A stretch of DNA of 64,000 bases from Peronospora farinosa (Eukaryota > Oomycota > Peronosporomycetes > Peronosporales > Peronosporaceae), in assembly GCA_947646735.1 (NCBI GenBank), contig CANTFK010000760.1:46057-110056 (forward strand). The letters are read 5' to 3'. Shown piece by piece: positions 44,573-56,701 of the stretch. Positions within the stretch are counted from its first letter, which is position 1, and every line of letters starts with the position of its first letter. The translations under genes and the position numbers were made by a program. A model generated the notes under the pieces. It was not told the origin of the DNA and did not search any database. It saw nothing but the letters and a program-made list of their open reading frames with translations.

Positions 44573-46363
44573 ATGAGGCGGTCAAGTCTGCGACCACGAC
44601 AGATCGATGTGCATGCACGTATGGCTATCATACGGGAGGAAAAAGATCTGAACGCGGATGAAGAAGGCGCTGCTGGATCATCCCAGCCTCATGTGATGTT
44701 CCAGCAGCTCGTAGCGGTAAGCAAATCGTGTTTTAACGGGATTTTAGTTTATATTTTATGACATGTCTATTTTTTGATCGGTCTAAAATTATAGAATCTG
44801 GAAGCTCGTCAAAAGGCTGGAAGCCAATCAAAACGTAAAAAGAAGGATATCCCAATTCCTGTGATACTATCAGTATCATCTTATGACGTTTCAGTCTCTG
44901 CTGACTTTGACGTACCTACGTCTTATGTGAGGTTCCAAGCTCTTCCACGAGATGAAAATGCTGCAGGATCTGAAACGTCAAATTCTGAGTCACCAGATGT
45001 TGAAGTGGATTTGGATTTAGAAGACATGAGATGGCTCCGTCGTCATCCAAAATACGGTGTAGACGGAGATCCACGCTATCAAGTGTCACAGGAACGCTTT
45101 GGGCAAATGCTGGACGCCCTTGAGAAAGCATCGGCATTACTTAACCCCAATGTGATGACATTGGCTGAGGCTGAGGAAGTGTTTGCCAGGAGACTGAATA
45201 TGCACAAAACACCGCTCAATCGCGTCACGTGTGACGTGTACGCGTACTGGGCAGCTAAGCGTCAAAAGTTACGTCGTCCTCTGCTGCGCCGTTTCTGGCC
45301 GCAGACGCCACTGAATGACACGAACCCACACTCTGTCTTTCGACCGCGAGAAAAAGAGCGCTATAAACTTCGTAAGCATCGTAAGAACGACTTGGAAGGA
45401 TTCCGTAAGCTGCAGCAACTGCGTGTAGACTTTGAGCGCGTGCGACGTATATTGGATTTAGTGCGACGGCGAGAACGAGCAAAAAGACTGCAGTTAGATT
45501 TTTTGGATGAAATTCGACGACAGGCGGAACATGAGCTCACAAATCGTGGACCGAATGCGGTGGTACGCAAGCCGGTGATCCCTATGGATGGAGAACGTGA
45601 GCGTCACAAGAAGAAGAAAAAGAAAAAGAGAAAACATCGTGATGGCGAGAGTGACAGTTTCGATGGCGATGTGTTTGTATCAGGAGATTTAAAGAATGGA
45701 GGTGATGGTAAGACTGCAGCTACTGTGGTCGAAGGACCGCAAATTGCACCAACCTTTATGGAGTATGACACATCGGCAAACTTTGTGATGGAGGACTCAA
45801 CAGACACGGATGGATCTCCGCGGAAACTTAGCGGCCCAGTATACCCGTCCTATCCTCTGTCACCACCTCTGTTGATGGCAGCGATCTTCCAGCAACCACC
45901 CAAGTACAGATGCCGCGGCCGTATTGGCCGTGGTGGACGATTGGTCATGGATCGAATTCCAGTTCCTTCTTCTCGATACTATGGTCCTACAGAGACGATC
46001 GCGCCTTCACTTCAATCAAATCCCTTAATCGCCAGCGAGGCAGTGACAGGATTAAGAACGCCTGAGAATGGCGGATCAAGGTTACCAATTGCAAACGCTG
46101 AGGTTGAAGTTGCTGCCAATCACGGAGCTATTCTTGTTCAGGAATTGTCCATTCACCCTTTGATGCACAAAATTAATGAGGTTACGTCAAAGCGATTAGA
46201 TGAAATCTATGGCATGAGCGACAGTGAAGACGAGTTTCTAGAGCCTCTATCGTCTTCAGTGTACGAGACTTTGACAACACGAAAGACAACTAGTGGCGGA
46301 AAGGGTCTGCACAATGCGCATGCAGAGCCCGATCGAAAGGTGAAATTTACGCTAGATGTGTAA
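44573..46363 (+). CDS. EPL1: Enhancer of polycomb-like protein, NuA4 subunit
   Basis: Predicted exons 44573-44716 and 44795-46363 (570 residues), phase 0, donor GTAAGC. The N-terminal EPcA domain starts MRRSSLRPRQIDVHARMAI and continues over the join with DIPIPVILSVSSYD, then DVEVDLDLEDMRWLRRHP and a long basic helical stretch (KLRRPLLRRFWPQ, YKLRKHRKNDLEGFRKLQQL). In yeast and animals EPL1 anchors the Esa1/Tip60 acetyltransferase in piccolo NuA4 and contacts the nucleosome. The second half is low complexity, with a run of Lys near residue 300. Nuclear. Confidence 0.92.
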
Positions 46364-46629
46364 GAAGAGTGAGTACACACGAAAGTTGAGTCAAGAAAGG
46401 CCATGACAAAGCGACGAGTTGCAAGACTTGTGTTGGAAGGTATATATGGGCAGATATCACTATTATTGCAGGCTATGAGAGTGAACTTAGCTAATTGATG
46501 GTATCACGCAGAGCTTTTAGATGTAGCCATAAAGTCCATTCATCATAAGTGTAGCCATGTTGTACATTTGGTGGTTTATGTGACCAAATCAATAGCTTGT
46601 GTACAGAGTTAATCTCCTCCACCTGTAGA

Positions 46630-48766
46630 ATGCATGGCTCTTTGTGGTTGACTGTGGCTTGCGTGTTGGTCTCTGTCTCCATCGCAGAGGATGCAATCTT
46701 TCACAATACAATTGGAGTTCAGTGTTCTAAAGGCATCGACTGTGGCTATTTGCCTGCATTGGCCTGCATCTCAAAGTAAGTGTGCTCTATTGCACAATGT
46801 AGCCATGTAACAATGTAGCCATGTAACAATGTAGCCATGTAACAAAGTAGCCATGTAACAAAGTAGCCATGAATATCTCATTGTATTGAATGTCACTTCT
46901 GCCTTGTGTCATTGCAGCAAGTGTGAGTATTGTCGTCCTCATGCAGACGACTGTAGTATCGACGGTTCCAAGCGTTGTCAAGTCGTGGAGATTCTGGATC
47001 AAGTGACTGGCAAAATACAGACGCAGCACGCTCTCAACTCTGTTGGAGAGACGGTCGCCGTTGCCTATTGTACTGAAAAGAACTTATTTGACCCTTTTAC
47101 ATGGAAGGATTTGGTGGCAACAGTTATCGCCTTTGTGAGCACTGCGCTCGGCTCTGGCTGTGGCGTTGGAGGTGGAGGACTTTTGGTGCCCATGTACATC
47201 TTGTACGGACTGAGTCCTAAGCACGCCATCCCATTGTCGAAAGCCACTATCTTTGGCAATGCAATGTCCGCTTACTTTTTCAATTTTAACCGGAAACACC
47301 CGAGTAAGCTGGTAGTTTAAAGAGCCAAGCGGTGTAGGATGAGGTGATTGACAAGATGACTTGTTTTCTTGCTACATGCCCAGTAAACGCCAAGTTGCCG
47401 CTTATTAGCTATCAAGTTGCCGGAATTATGGAGCCTACGACGCTTATTGGCACCATCTTTGGCGTGATAATGAATCACATGTTCCCGGACTGGCTTATCT
47501 TGGTGCTTCTTGTCTCGCTGCTCTCGTATATCACTTACAAGACCTTTCTTAAGGGAAACAAGGTAAGGTTGGTGACGTATGAGGGTTGGTTTGTTTGTTT
47601 TGTGGCGATGAGTGAAGCTAATAATGTGTCGTTCAGATTCGCGAAAACGAGTCCAACCACCAGCTCGCAGTCGTCAAGTCGGTGCTTAAAGGTGGTCCTA
47701 ATGGTGGAGGTCGCGGTCGCCAGTGGTCAATATATCGTGTACGTATATATTTGCTGGCTCCTGGCTGAAAACCTTTTATGTGCGCTTGTTAATTTCACAC
47801 AAATGTCAATAGCGCTTCAATGCCGAGATTGCTGCGCAGCGATGGCTTGCGAAGACTCGCCACAACAAAAAGTTACGCCAAATTAAGCTCGAAGACGAAG
47901 ACGACTGGAAGTCCCTGCCGCCGCTCCGTGAACACCAGCCATCGAGCTCTGATGCTCTGCTGAGTGGACCGAAGAAGCATGATTTTGGCACCTTTAGTTC
48001 GGACGATGACCATTTACTTGTGAGGCGCAACGCTATCGAGCAGCGAGAGATGCGATTGTTCCCGCTCAAGTATATTGTTCCGCTGGTACTGTCTTGGCTA
48101 GTGGTGCTGGCACAGTCAATGCTGCGCGGAGGACATGGAGCCCCCAGTGTCATCGGACTCACCTGCAACTCTGTGGACTATTGGATGGTCACTCTCCTAC
48201 CGCTGTTGATTTTGGTCGCGATCACGCTTTGGGTAGGATACCAATTGCGTCTACTGAACCGCCTGAAAGTTCTCAGCGGCTATCCGTTCACCGAGGGTGA
48301 CATTCACTGGACCAAGCGCCGCGTACTTATCTTCCCGACCTTGTGTACCTTGGCAGGAGTGGCCGCTGGTCTATTGGGTATCGGAGGTGGCATGGTGAAA
48401 GGCCCTGTCATGCTCGAGATGGGTATCTTGCCCCCTGTGCAATCGGCAACCGCCAACTTCATGATTCTGTTCACATCGTCATCGACGACGCTGCAGTTCG
48501 CGATCAACGGTCAGTTCCCGGGCGAGCTTCAGTACGACTACATGGCTTGGTTTGCACTCATAGGCTGCATCGGTGGCTTTTGTGGCCAAAAAGTGGTGGC
48601 GTGCTTGGTCAAAAAGTACAAACGTGCGTCAATCATGGTCTATCTTTTGGCAGCGACAATCGGTTTGTCGGCTCTCGCCATGGGGGTCATTGGCTTGAAG
48701 TCCACATTGAGAGATCTGAAGAAGGGTGTGCACCTTGGTTTTAACGGCATTTGTGACACTGAATGA
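46630..48766 (+). CDS. TauE/SafE-family membrane transporter with signal peptide
   Basis: Predicted exons 46630-46775, 46918-47303, 47384-47562, 47637-47738 and 47813-48766 (588 residues), all phases consistent. A signal peptide is at residues 1-20 (MHGSLWLTVACVLVSVSIAE), followed by a Cys-rich extracytoplasmic segment (CSKGIDCGYLPALACI, CEYCRPHADDC). Then two halves with the family pattern: GVGGGGLLVPMYILYGL and KATIFGNAM in the first, LLGIGGGMVKGPVMLEMG and SATANFMILFTSSS in the second. The family exports small organosulphonates or sulphite. The middle loop is acidic. Intron 1 (142 nt) contains a 16-bp tandem repeat. Confidence 0.9.
46796..46871. repeat. 16-bp tandem repeat in intron 1 of the TauE/SafE gene
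   Basis: About 4.7 units of AATGTAGCCATGTAAC; the last two carry AAAG in place of AATG. The related word TGTAGCCAT also occurs upstream at 46520-46560. It makes this intron nearly twice as long as the others of the gene. Confidence 0.85.
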
Positions 48767-50083
48767 TCTGCACCAACATGAAGTGACGGATCTGAAGAAT
48801 GCGTCGTCACTAGATGGATCAACTTTATTCTTGTTTCGTCAAGGACCGATGGACTTCTGATGAAGCGAGCACAAAGGCTAGAAATTTTTAGCTCAATCCT
48901 CATGGCGTTATCTCCTCAAGTACCAAGCCTCGTCTCCGTAAGTCACAAGCGTCAGATCGTGTATGCCAGACGTCACTACACTTTAATGAAGCTCACCTTG
49001 GCATTAAGACCATCCATCTCCATCAGACCAATGTGACGTGAAAGCCCCTTTATGCAGATTGTCATTTGTTATATGGCGTTGCTAATGTTCGGTCTAAGAG
49101 TTGACACTGTGAGCTTTTCATAGTACAGTCGTGTCTTATGGGTGCCTCACTGGCGGCACGTCAACTTCGGAGCGTAGCAACACATAAAAGACCTGCCAAC
49201 TTTTTGGAGTGGAGTTAACATTTATCGCTTCGCCATCAAGCAGTCATCTCCTCATGACCAAAAAGTGCGTAGCAGGACCAGGTGTGGGGTCAACATTATG
49301 ATAAGACGACAAGCTGCAACTAGCATTTATCAAGACAGCTCTTCTAGCGTCGTCCAAATCGTGTTGGCCTGGTTGTCTGTGTGATCAATCAATCGCGTTT
49401 GTCTTTTCGCAAGATGGTCAAACGATAGACTGCGTTGATATGGTATTCCAGCACATTGACGTCGAGGTGGTAGCGTGTCAGTGGCTCACCAAGACACCAA
49501 TAATCGTCACAAAGCTTCGACAAGAGCGAGATAGATTTCTTGCAGCTTCGTCAGGCCTGGACAATCGCTAATATGGATTGGCACCTATCAGTCGGATGAT
49601 GATACGCAAACACAGATACGCAGTGCACCTTAAGCGGAAGGACGTGCACAACCTTCTGAGAATCTTGGCCGATTGCACTTTTGTGGCTGATCATCGTGGT
49701 TCAATCGATTTCAAACAACCATAATGTTAGAGTCATCACGACAAGAATGATGCCTATGATGTTCCTCTCCAGACACATTCAACGCTTTCGCCACAAATTA
49801 TTCGATGTCGGCGGATGTGCCTCTGTCCCCTGTGAGGTTAGCAGTCAGCGCGATTTATCGTACATGGCATGGGTTGGAAGTACCGAGGTGCAAAACGAGA
49901 CCATTGAAGACTTACTATTTGCACGCTTTTCAATTATCATTTTCATGAATGGCACATTTTCCTGTATCATTTCGCTTCGCAAGCTGTCGAGTCCATCGTT
50001 TCAGTGGCAGAGGGTGATGAAAAATCGTACAAAGTAGAACATGCTTGATCGTATAACATCGGCCCGGTTTTGGAAACACATAC
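48767..50083. other. Gap without a supported gene
   Basis: A frame of 118 codons at 49681-50037 has no protein-like pattern. Nothing else stands out. Most of it may be 3' region of the transporter gene and of the helical gene. Confidence 0.5.
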
Positions 50084-51708
50084 TCACGCGCACTCAGGCA
50101 GGTCAAAGTGAGTTATGTGTCCACCTTCTTCGTGGAAAATACGCGCCACCTGTGTCCATATTCCTTAATACCTCAAAGTTTGACAAAAGAGCGCTGAGTC
50201 ATGTATCTTACCTCTTTAGCCAGTGATTCGCGTGCTGGGATATCCAGTGCTACTTTTTCTCGGCTAGCTCAGTTGCATTTTCAATCACCATAGTAAGTTT
50301 GCAGCCACTTAGCAGTAATAATACAAGAAGTTACCTGATCTGAGCAAGTTCGTGCGCTCGTCCAATGGCTAATTTTAAATTCTGCAAAAGATCAGTAGCA
50401 GCTTTGAATTCATTACTTGACTCTGTCAGCTACAACAAAAAACGAGAAGAAAAGCTCAATATCAAAAGAGAAAGAGCTTCGTTCCAATTTTGCATAGCAA
50501 ACCTGCAATGTCTTGTGTTTTTCGCTCCAGTCCTTCATGTAGGCGAGAAAGAGTTCTTGGTCAAGCCGTTCGCGAAATTGCAACTTTAAGGCGCTGGAAC
50601 AAACCAAAAAGGCATCCTGTAATACAGCAACAATTTACTACCTTCTTCCTGCATGGTGAGTTATTGTATCCCTACGTACCTTACTAGCCGCTTGCTCGAA
50701 CAACGAAACTTGAGCTAGAAATTGAGTCGTATCCTGAAGCACACTTTACTTGCAAATGTATCAGAATGTAATGACGTGTAGACACAAAATCTAGCTCGTA
50801 TACCTGTGAAAAGTTGTGTCTCCGGTTTCCAGCTTTGCAGCAGTTTGCACAAAGACGCTGATGTCTTTGCACTCTATCTTAGAAAACGTAGATTCGGTCC
50901 ACTGCACTCGAGCATTACTGTTAAAGCACACACACAAACACACAACTCGTGAGAGCCACAACAAAATGCACAATATCTCAATTCCAGTCGTACGCAATCG
51001 TAATGGTCTTGCATATTTCAAAGTGTGGTCGTAACATCTTCAACATGGACGTCTCAATGGTCTCAATATCGAAGCGAAGTTGCTTTGCAAGCTGCAAGTG
51101 CTCGTCTACATTCACCCCCCCACCCACCCACAGAAAACAAAGACATTGGTCTCATCCCATCAACGTATCACTATTTTCAGCTTCTCGAGTCCATTTTTAC
51201 CTTTTAATGTCGATTGAAACTCTGCCATAAAGTGTTGAATCGTGTCTTGATACTGCTGAGATCGTCTCAAGTGAGAATTCTGTAGTACTTGCTCTGTTTG
51301 CGCCAATAATGTAGCCAAATGCTACAATATCTCCCAACAACCAGTGTCAGATCGACTAACTTAAATCAGTATACTGATAATACTTGTACTGACGTCTCGT
51401 TTTCTTGTTAATTGAGCGCAAGTCGCAGCGTCTCGAGTTGCTGCATCCATTAGATCGTTTGTATTGTTTCCAAGTGTCAGAAGAGCCTCTTGAAGCTTTG
51501 GGTGTGACTCAAGAGCTTGTGCAACGCGATTAAACTCTTGTAATGCAGCTACAAAAGTCGCCAGTTCGCGCTCGCCGAGAAATAACGGAACGAGCGTCAC
51601 GAGACCCTCGAGACATCGGAAAACACGCTCTAAAGACGTTGTAGATGAAGCAGAAACGCTACTAAGAGCACGCTGGACGAGTATGAGATCATCAGTAATG
51701 CGTTGCAT
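50084..51708 (-). CDS. Nine-exon helical (coiled-coil) protein of unknown function
   Basis: Predicted exons: 51708-51394, 51321-51201, 51105-50994, 50917-50804, 50733-50680, 50616-50503, 50429-50335, 50263-50212 and 50149-50084 (about 345 residues). The frame ends in HEEGGHITHFDLPECA. Nearly all exons read as amphipathic helices (FRERLDQELFLAYMKDWSEKH, LTESSNEFKAATDLLQNLK), which would fit a BAR-like or tethering coiled coil, but I cannot name a family. Every join is in phase except 50804 to 50733, where two bases are left over, so either a base is missing or that splice site is wrong. The first exon may extend upstream of 51708. No membrane segment. Confidence 0.65.
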
Positions 51709-51791
51709 ACACAGAATGACGTTAGTGAGGGCAAAGCGGTGCTTGTGCACCAGCAAAAGCTCGAATTCTTGGCAGCAGCATGACGTAATTA

Positions 51792-51876
51792 TTGTATACA
51801 ATTATTGTTGGAAATGGCACAATACAATTATTGTATTGTCACTATCCCATGATGGTCTCTATCTGTATGAGACCAT
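51792..51876. repeat. Cluster of three palindromes
   Basis: ATTGTATACAAT is a perfect 12-bp palindrome at 51792-51803. ACAATACAA and TTGTATTGT form a 9-bp stem with a 3-base loop at 51819-51839. ATGGTCTC and GAGACCAT form an 8-bp stem at 51852-51876. They lie just upstream of the helical gene. Confidence 0.7.
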
Positions 51877-52241
51877 TATGCTTCCTTGATTAACGTAGCG
51901 TTAGTATTGTTATTAGTACCTGGAAATAGTCATGGACACGACATGAACGCATGTTTTGTAGAAATGTTGCACAATATCTGCTGCTAATGCACTTGCACTA
52001 AAGGAATAGTAAAGTCTCTGCCACTTGGTTACGAGCTCGTCTCGAATTCATATGACTAATTCAAACGGAAGAGAGCACAGAGTCACTTGAATATGCTTTA
52101 GGAGAAGAGCATGTAATGGAATGGGGCATCTGTTGCACAGTCAAGTAACTACAGGTGAGCACTGTTCTTCACACACCAGATGATCGGATCATCGCAAGGG
52201 TTTTCAATCAACGAGAGGACTTTGATAGCAGCATGTGACGA

Positions 52242-52254
52242 TCATTTCTCATTT
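52242..52254 (+). promoter_or_regulatory. Inr-FPR-like core promoter of the ankyrin-type gene
   Basis: TCATTTCTCATTT matches the oomycete Inr-FPR consensus over 13 positions, with only the fourteenth off. It lies 40 bases before the ATG at 52294 and downstream of the ATG at 52180, so it argues for the later start. Confidence 0.55.
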
Positions 52255-52293
52255 CCATATCTCACACTTGCATTGTACTTCTCCTCATCGATC

Positions 52294-53802
52294 ATGGCAA
52301 AGGTGTCGAAACTTATGCGCAAACTCTTTCATAAAGACGACAAAGGAGACCGTGGACTGCAACTCCGACTACGAAAAGCCGTGACCTTGCGCAAAGTTCG
52401 ACAAGTGGTGGCACTGTTGGAAGCAGGTGCGTCGCCAATTTGGATGAACGACGAGTCGCACAGTAGTCAAAGATTCCGGCGGCATGACTGGGATCCGTGT
52501 CCACTCAATGCACTATTGCTGGCCTGTCTCCATGGTGGCGTCGAAACGCTCGGCCTTCTACTGGACGCATTGTTCGAAGAACCTCAAGTGATCGCACACT
52601 TTAGTCGCGCGATGTACTGCCTTGTGATCCGTCACGACCATTGGAAAGCTTTTCAGCGACTACAACAAGGTGGAGTACCACTAAACTTGGTGTCTTCCAG
52701 ATCGTCGACCGGTTCTTCTACATCTTTAGCGTCTACTCAGCCTATGTCTGCCACCGCGATGGAGGGTCCCAATTGCAAGCTGCCGATGCCCATTTTCGTG
52801 GCTGCAGAGCACGGTCGTCACCATTTTCTTCGTTACCTGCTGGATTGCTACCCGCATGACTGGGCCTACTACACGTTCGAAGGACACTCGCTACTATCAG
52901 TGGCGACCATCAATGGGCACTACGAGTGCGTCAGAGTTTTGTTGGAACGAGAAGTAGCTACTAGAAAAACTTTAGACGATGCTGTGGCTATAGCTCGTCG
53001 CCATCGCCAAGCTCACGTCCTGGTACTGCTGACAAGTTATCTCCCGGAGTTTGTATCCGACCCGGAACCTGTTTACAAAAACTCTGCAGAACTACCACCA
53101 AGCAACGACGGCAAAGACTTCACGTGCCAACAACTGCAGTGGCCTAACCAAGTCACAGGAAATCGAGACCGCGGATCAATCGCAGAGACCGTGGCAAGCG
53201 AATTTGATGATGATAGTAGACGCAGCAGTCTTTTGGCGATTAGCTCGCGTATAAACTACGACGATCAGGACATGAATCGGGCAGAGGAAATGTCCAGTCG
53301 AGTTGAGATAGAGCGCGAGGAGCGGCAGGTTAGTATGACATGGCTTTTGGATGAACGTGAGCCAGTTACAGACATTCAATCTCGCGTTGACCACTACGAA
53401 CTGAGTGCAGACGGCTTTGGCGTCCCAAAATCTGCGCGTGGTATTGCGCCTAGCTCCAGCACCAGCTGCACGTCTTCGTACCAGGAAGATGAGGCATGGT
53501 ATACAGTCAAGTCTAGTGATGGGAGCCGACAGCAAGATGATGATCAACTGGCCAGTGATGAAGAAGAGGTAGAGCTCTCCTACGAATCAATGTTTTCTGT
53601 TCACGAAGATAAAGTGAACAACATGTTTGACGAGACGCCTCCACTATCCGAAGAAACTCACGAGAAGATTGCAGCATCTCGATTTTCATCGATAGTCAGA
53701 TCCGATAAGTCGCACAAGCTCATCAGTGTCCGCAGCCGCGGATTTGAACGTAAAGTGCTGGCAGCAATCGAAGAACATCCCGCTGGAGAGACTGAAGCAT
53801 AG
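52294..53802 (+). CDS. Ankyrin-repeat-type protein with disordered C-terminus
   Basis: A single exon of 502 codons from this start. Helical pairs with ankyrin spacing occur at residues about 30-60 (LRKVRQVVALLEAGASP), 75-110 (LNALLLACLHGGVETLGLLLDAL) and 170-250 (PIFVAAEHGRHHFLRYLLD, HSLLSVATINGHYECVRVLLE). The second half is acidic, Ser-rich and looks disordered. Such proteins are usually adaptors; no catalytic motif is seen. The frame also extends upstream to 52180, but the promoter-like element at 52242 and a better context favour this ATG (MAKVSKLMRKLFHK). Confidence 0.8.
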   Translation: MAKVSKLMRKLFHKDDKGDRGLQLRLRKAVTLRKVRQVVALLEAGASPIWMNDESHSSQRFRRHDWDPCPLNALLLACLHGGVETLGLLLDALFEEPQVIAHFSRAMYCLVIRHDHWKAFQRLQQGGVPLNLVSSRSSTGSSTSLASTQPMSATAMEGPNCKLPMPIFVAAEHGRHHFLRYLLDCYPHDWAYYTFEGHSLLSVATINGHYECVRVLLEREVATRKTLDDAVAIARRHRQAHVLVLLTSYLPEFVSDPEPVYKNSAELPPSNDGKDFTCQQLQWPNQVTGNRDRGSIAETVASEFDDDSRRSSLLAISSRINYDDQDMNRAEEMSSRVEIEREERQVSMTWLLDEREPVTDIQSRVDHYELSADGFGVPKSARGIAPSSSTSCTSSYQEDEAWYTVKSSDGSRQQDDDQLASDEEEVELSYESMFSVHEDKVNNMFDETPPLSEETHEKIAASRFSSIVRSDKSHKLISVRSRGFERKVLAAIEEHPAGETEA

Positions 53803-54089
53803 ATCGACTACGAATGAACTAGAATAATACAGGCCTCCTGCCAATTATACCTACAACTCGCAGGACTTTGTCATTGTCGCAAAATGTCATAGAAGCCGAT
53901 ATGCACCCCATTCTCAATATGTACTTTGTGCAGACCAAAGGCCGTTGGCCCATTCCCACAGTTAACAATCCGATTGTTCTCCCATGAATGACTCGCTTTT
54001 AAATCATCAAAACGCATGGAAGCCTTCACCAGAAGCAAACCACGCCATGTGGTCAGCCTGGAATTTGCCTGTTGTGACGTGGAGCTGTA
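53803..54089. other. Short gap after the ankyrin-type gene
   Basis: No gene seen. It separates the ankyrin-type gene from the transporter fragment. Confidence 0.45.
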
Positions 54090-54420
54090 AGAAAATTACA
54101 TTTGTGAAAGGTGACATTCACAGGAATAAACACCGTCACCTGATGTTCCCGGCCGTAGGTACAATTGCGGGTGTTGCTGCTGATCTGCTCAGCATCGGCG
54201 TCGATGTAGTCAATGGTCTTATCATGCTCTAGGCAGGCATTTTGCGGACCGTGTAGCCGGTTGAGAAGGACAAAAGCGAAGCGAAATTGCCCACCATGAT
54301 AGGGACTACAGAAGGAGGTAAGCGGCTCGCACTGCACAAATCCAGCAGCAAGATGCTAATCGGATTCAAATCTGCATCTACAAACAATGAGATTCTGTTT
54401 AAACGACAGTACAAATTGCG
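54090..54420 (+). pseudogene. Degraded fragment of a TauE/SafE-family gene
   Basis: The sequence KGDIHRNKHRHLMFPAVGTIAGVAADLLSIG, followed by VVNGLIML, a stop and AGILRTV, aligns with EGDIHWTKRRVLIFPTLCTLAGVAAGLLGIG, VKGPVMLEMGIL in exon 5 of the intact gene at 48290-48430. Two of the glycines of the conserved GIGGGM are lost and a TAG lies inside the block. The rest of the gene is absent. It is a decayed partial duplicate about 6 kb from the intact copy. Confidence 0.8.
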
Positions 54421-54982
54421 TCACGAGCTCTTCTACCATTTCGAAGGACATCTATTCCAGTCTTGCAGCACGATACGAGCAGCAGCTTGACGATCAGAGA
54501 TAATTTACCTACCTTGCCCGGTATCCCCTTGGCTTGCGCCACAAACACCAGAATGGCACTACATCACAACCTTGAGATATAAATGGACGAAAACTATATA
54601 AGCATTTCACACTCTATCCACAGAGCTTCTTCTTGTAGCGACCCTGACGGGTACGCAATCGTGTCAGCATATCGGCGCAATAATTCTCACTATACTAAGA
54701 CATCAGCATAGCTGGTCTGACGTAGCAAAGGCACCACGACGTGTTGCAGTGAGAAGAGGGAACTAGTTTTGACGACGCAAGCTGGTACCAAGTCGCAAGG
54801 AGGGGCTGGAGTTCACAAGAATTTGATACTAGCTAACAGTAATGCAAGATCAAATCTGCTGTATTAGGACGAGCTGTTCGCAATCTGACTCCTATATCAT
54901 GCTAAAGATCAGCAAAATCAAGCATTATCTGCACAGAATCTATCTCAGAAAGCGACCATGCCTCTGTTTGACATTTAGCCTC
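54421..54982. other. Gap before the DAHP synthase gene
   Basis: No supported gene. It holds the 3' region of DAHP synthase. Confidence 0.45.
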
Positions 54983-56559
<1,577 letters not shown>

Positions 56560-56701
56560 GATTAAAGCCAAACTTTAAATAGTTTTTTTTGAGTACTAAA
56601 CCATCAGTTGGATATTTTGGGTAGTTTAATGGATAAAATATAGTTTTTTGGATGTTTCAAAAGGGTAAAGGATACTTTACTCGTTGTTATTAAGTAATTA
56701 A

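Noticed and set aside
49681..50037. 118-codon frame on the plus strand
   Set aside because: Composition is not protein-like and it has no partner exons.
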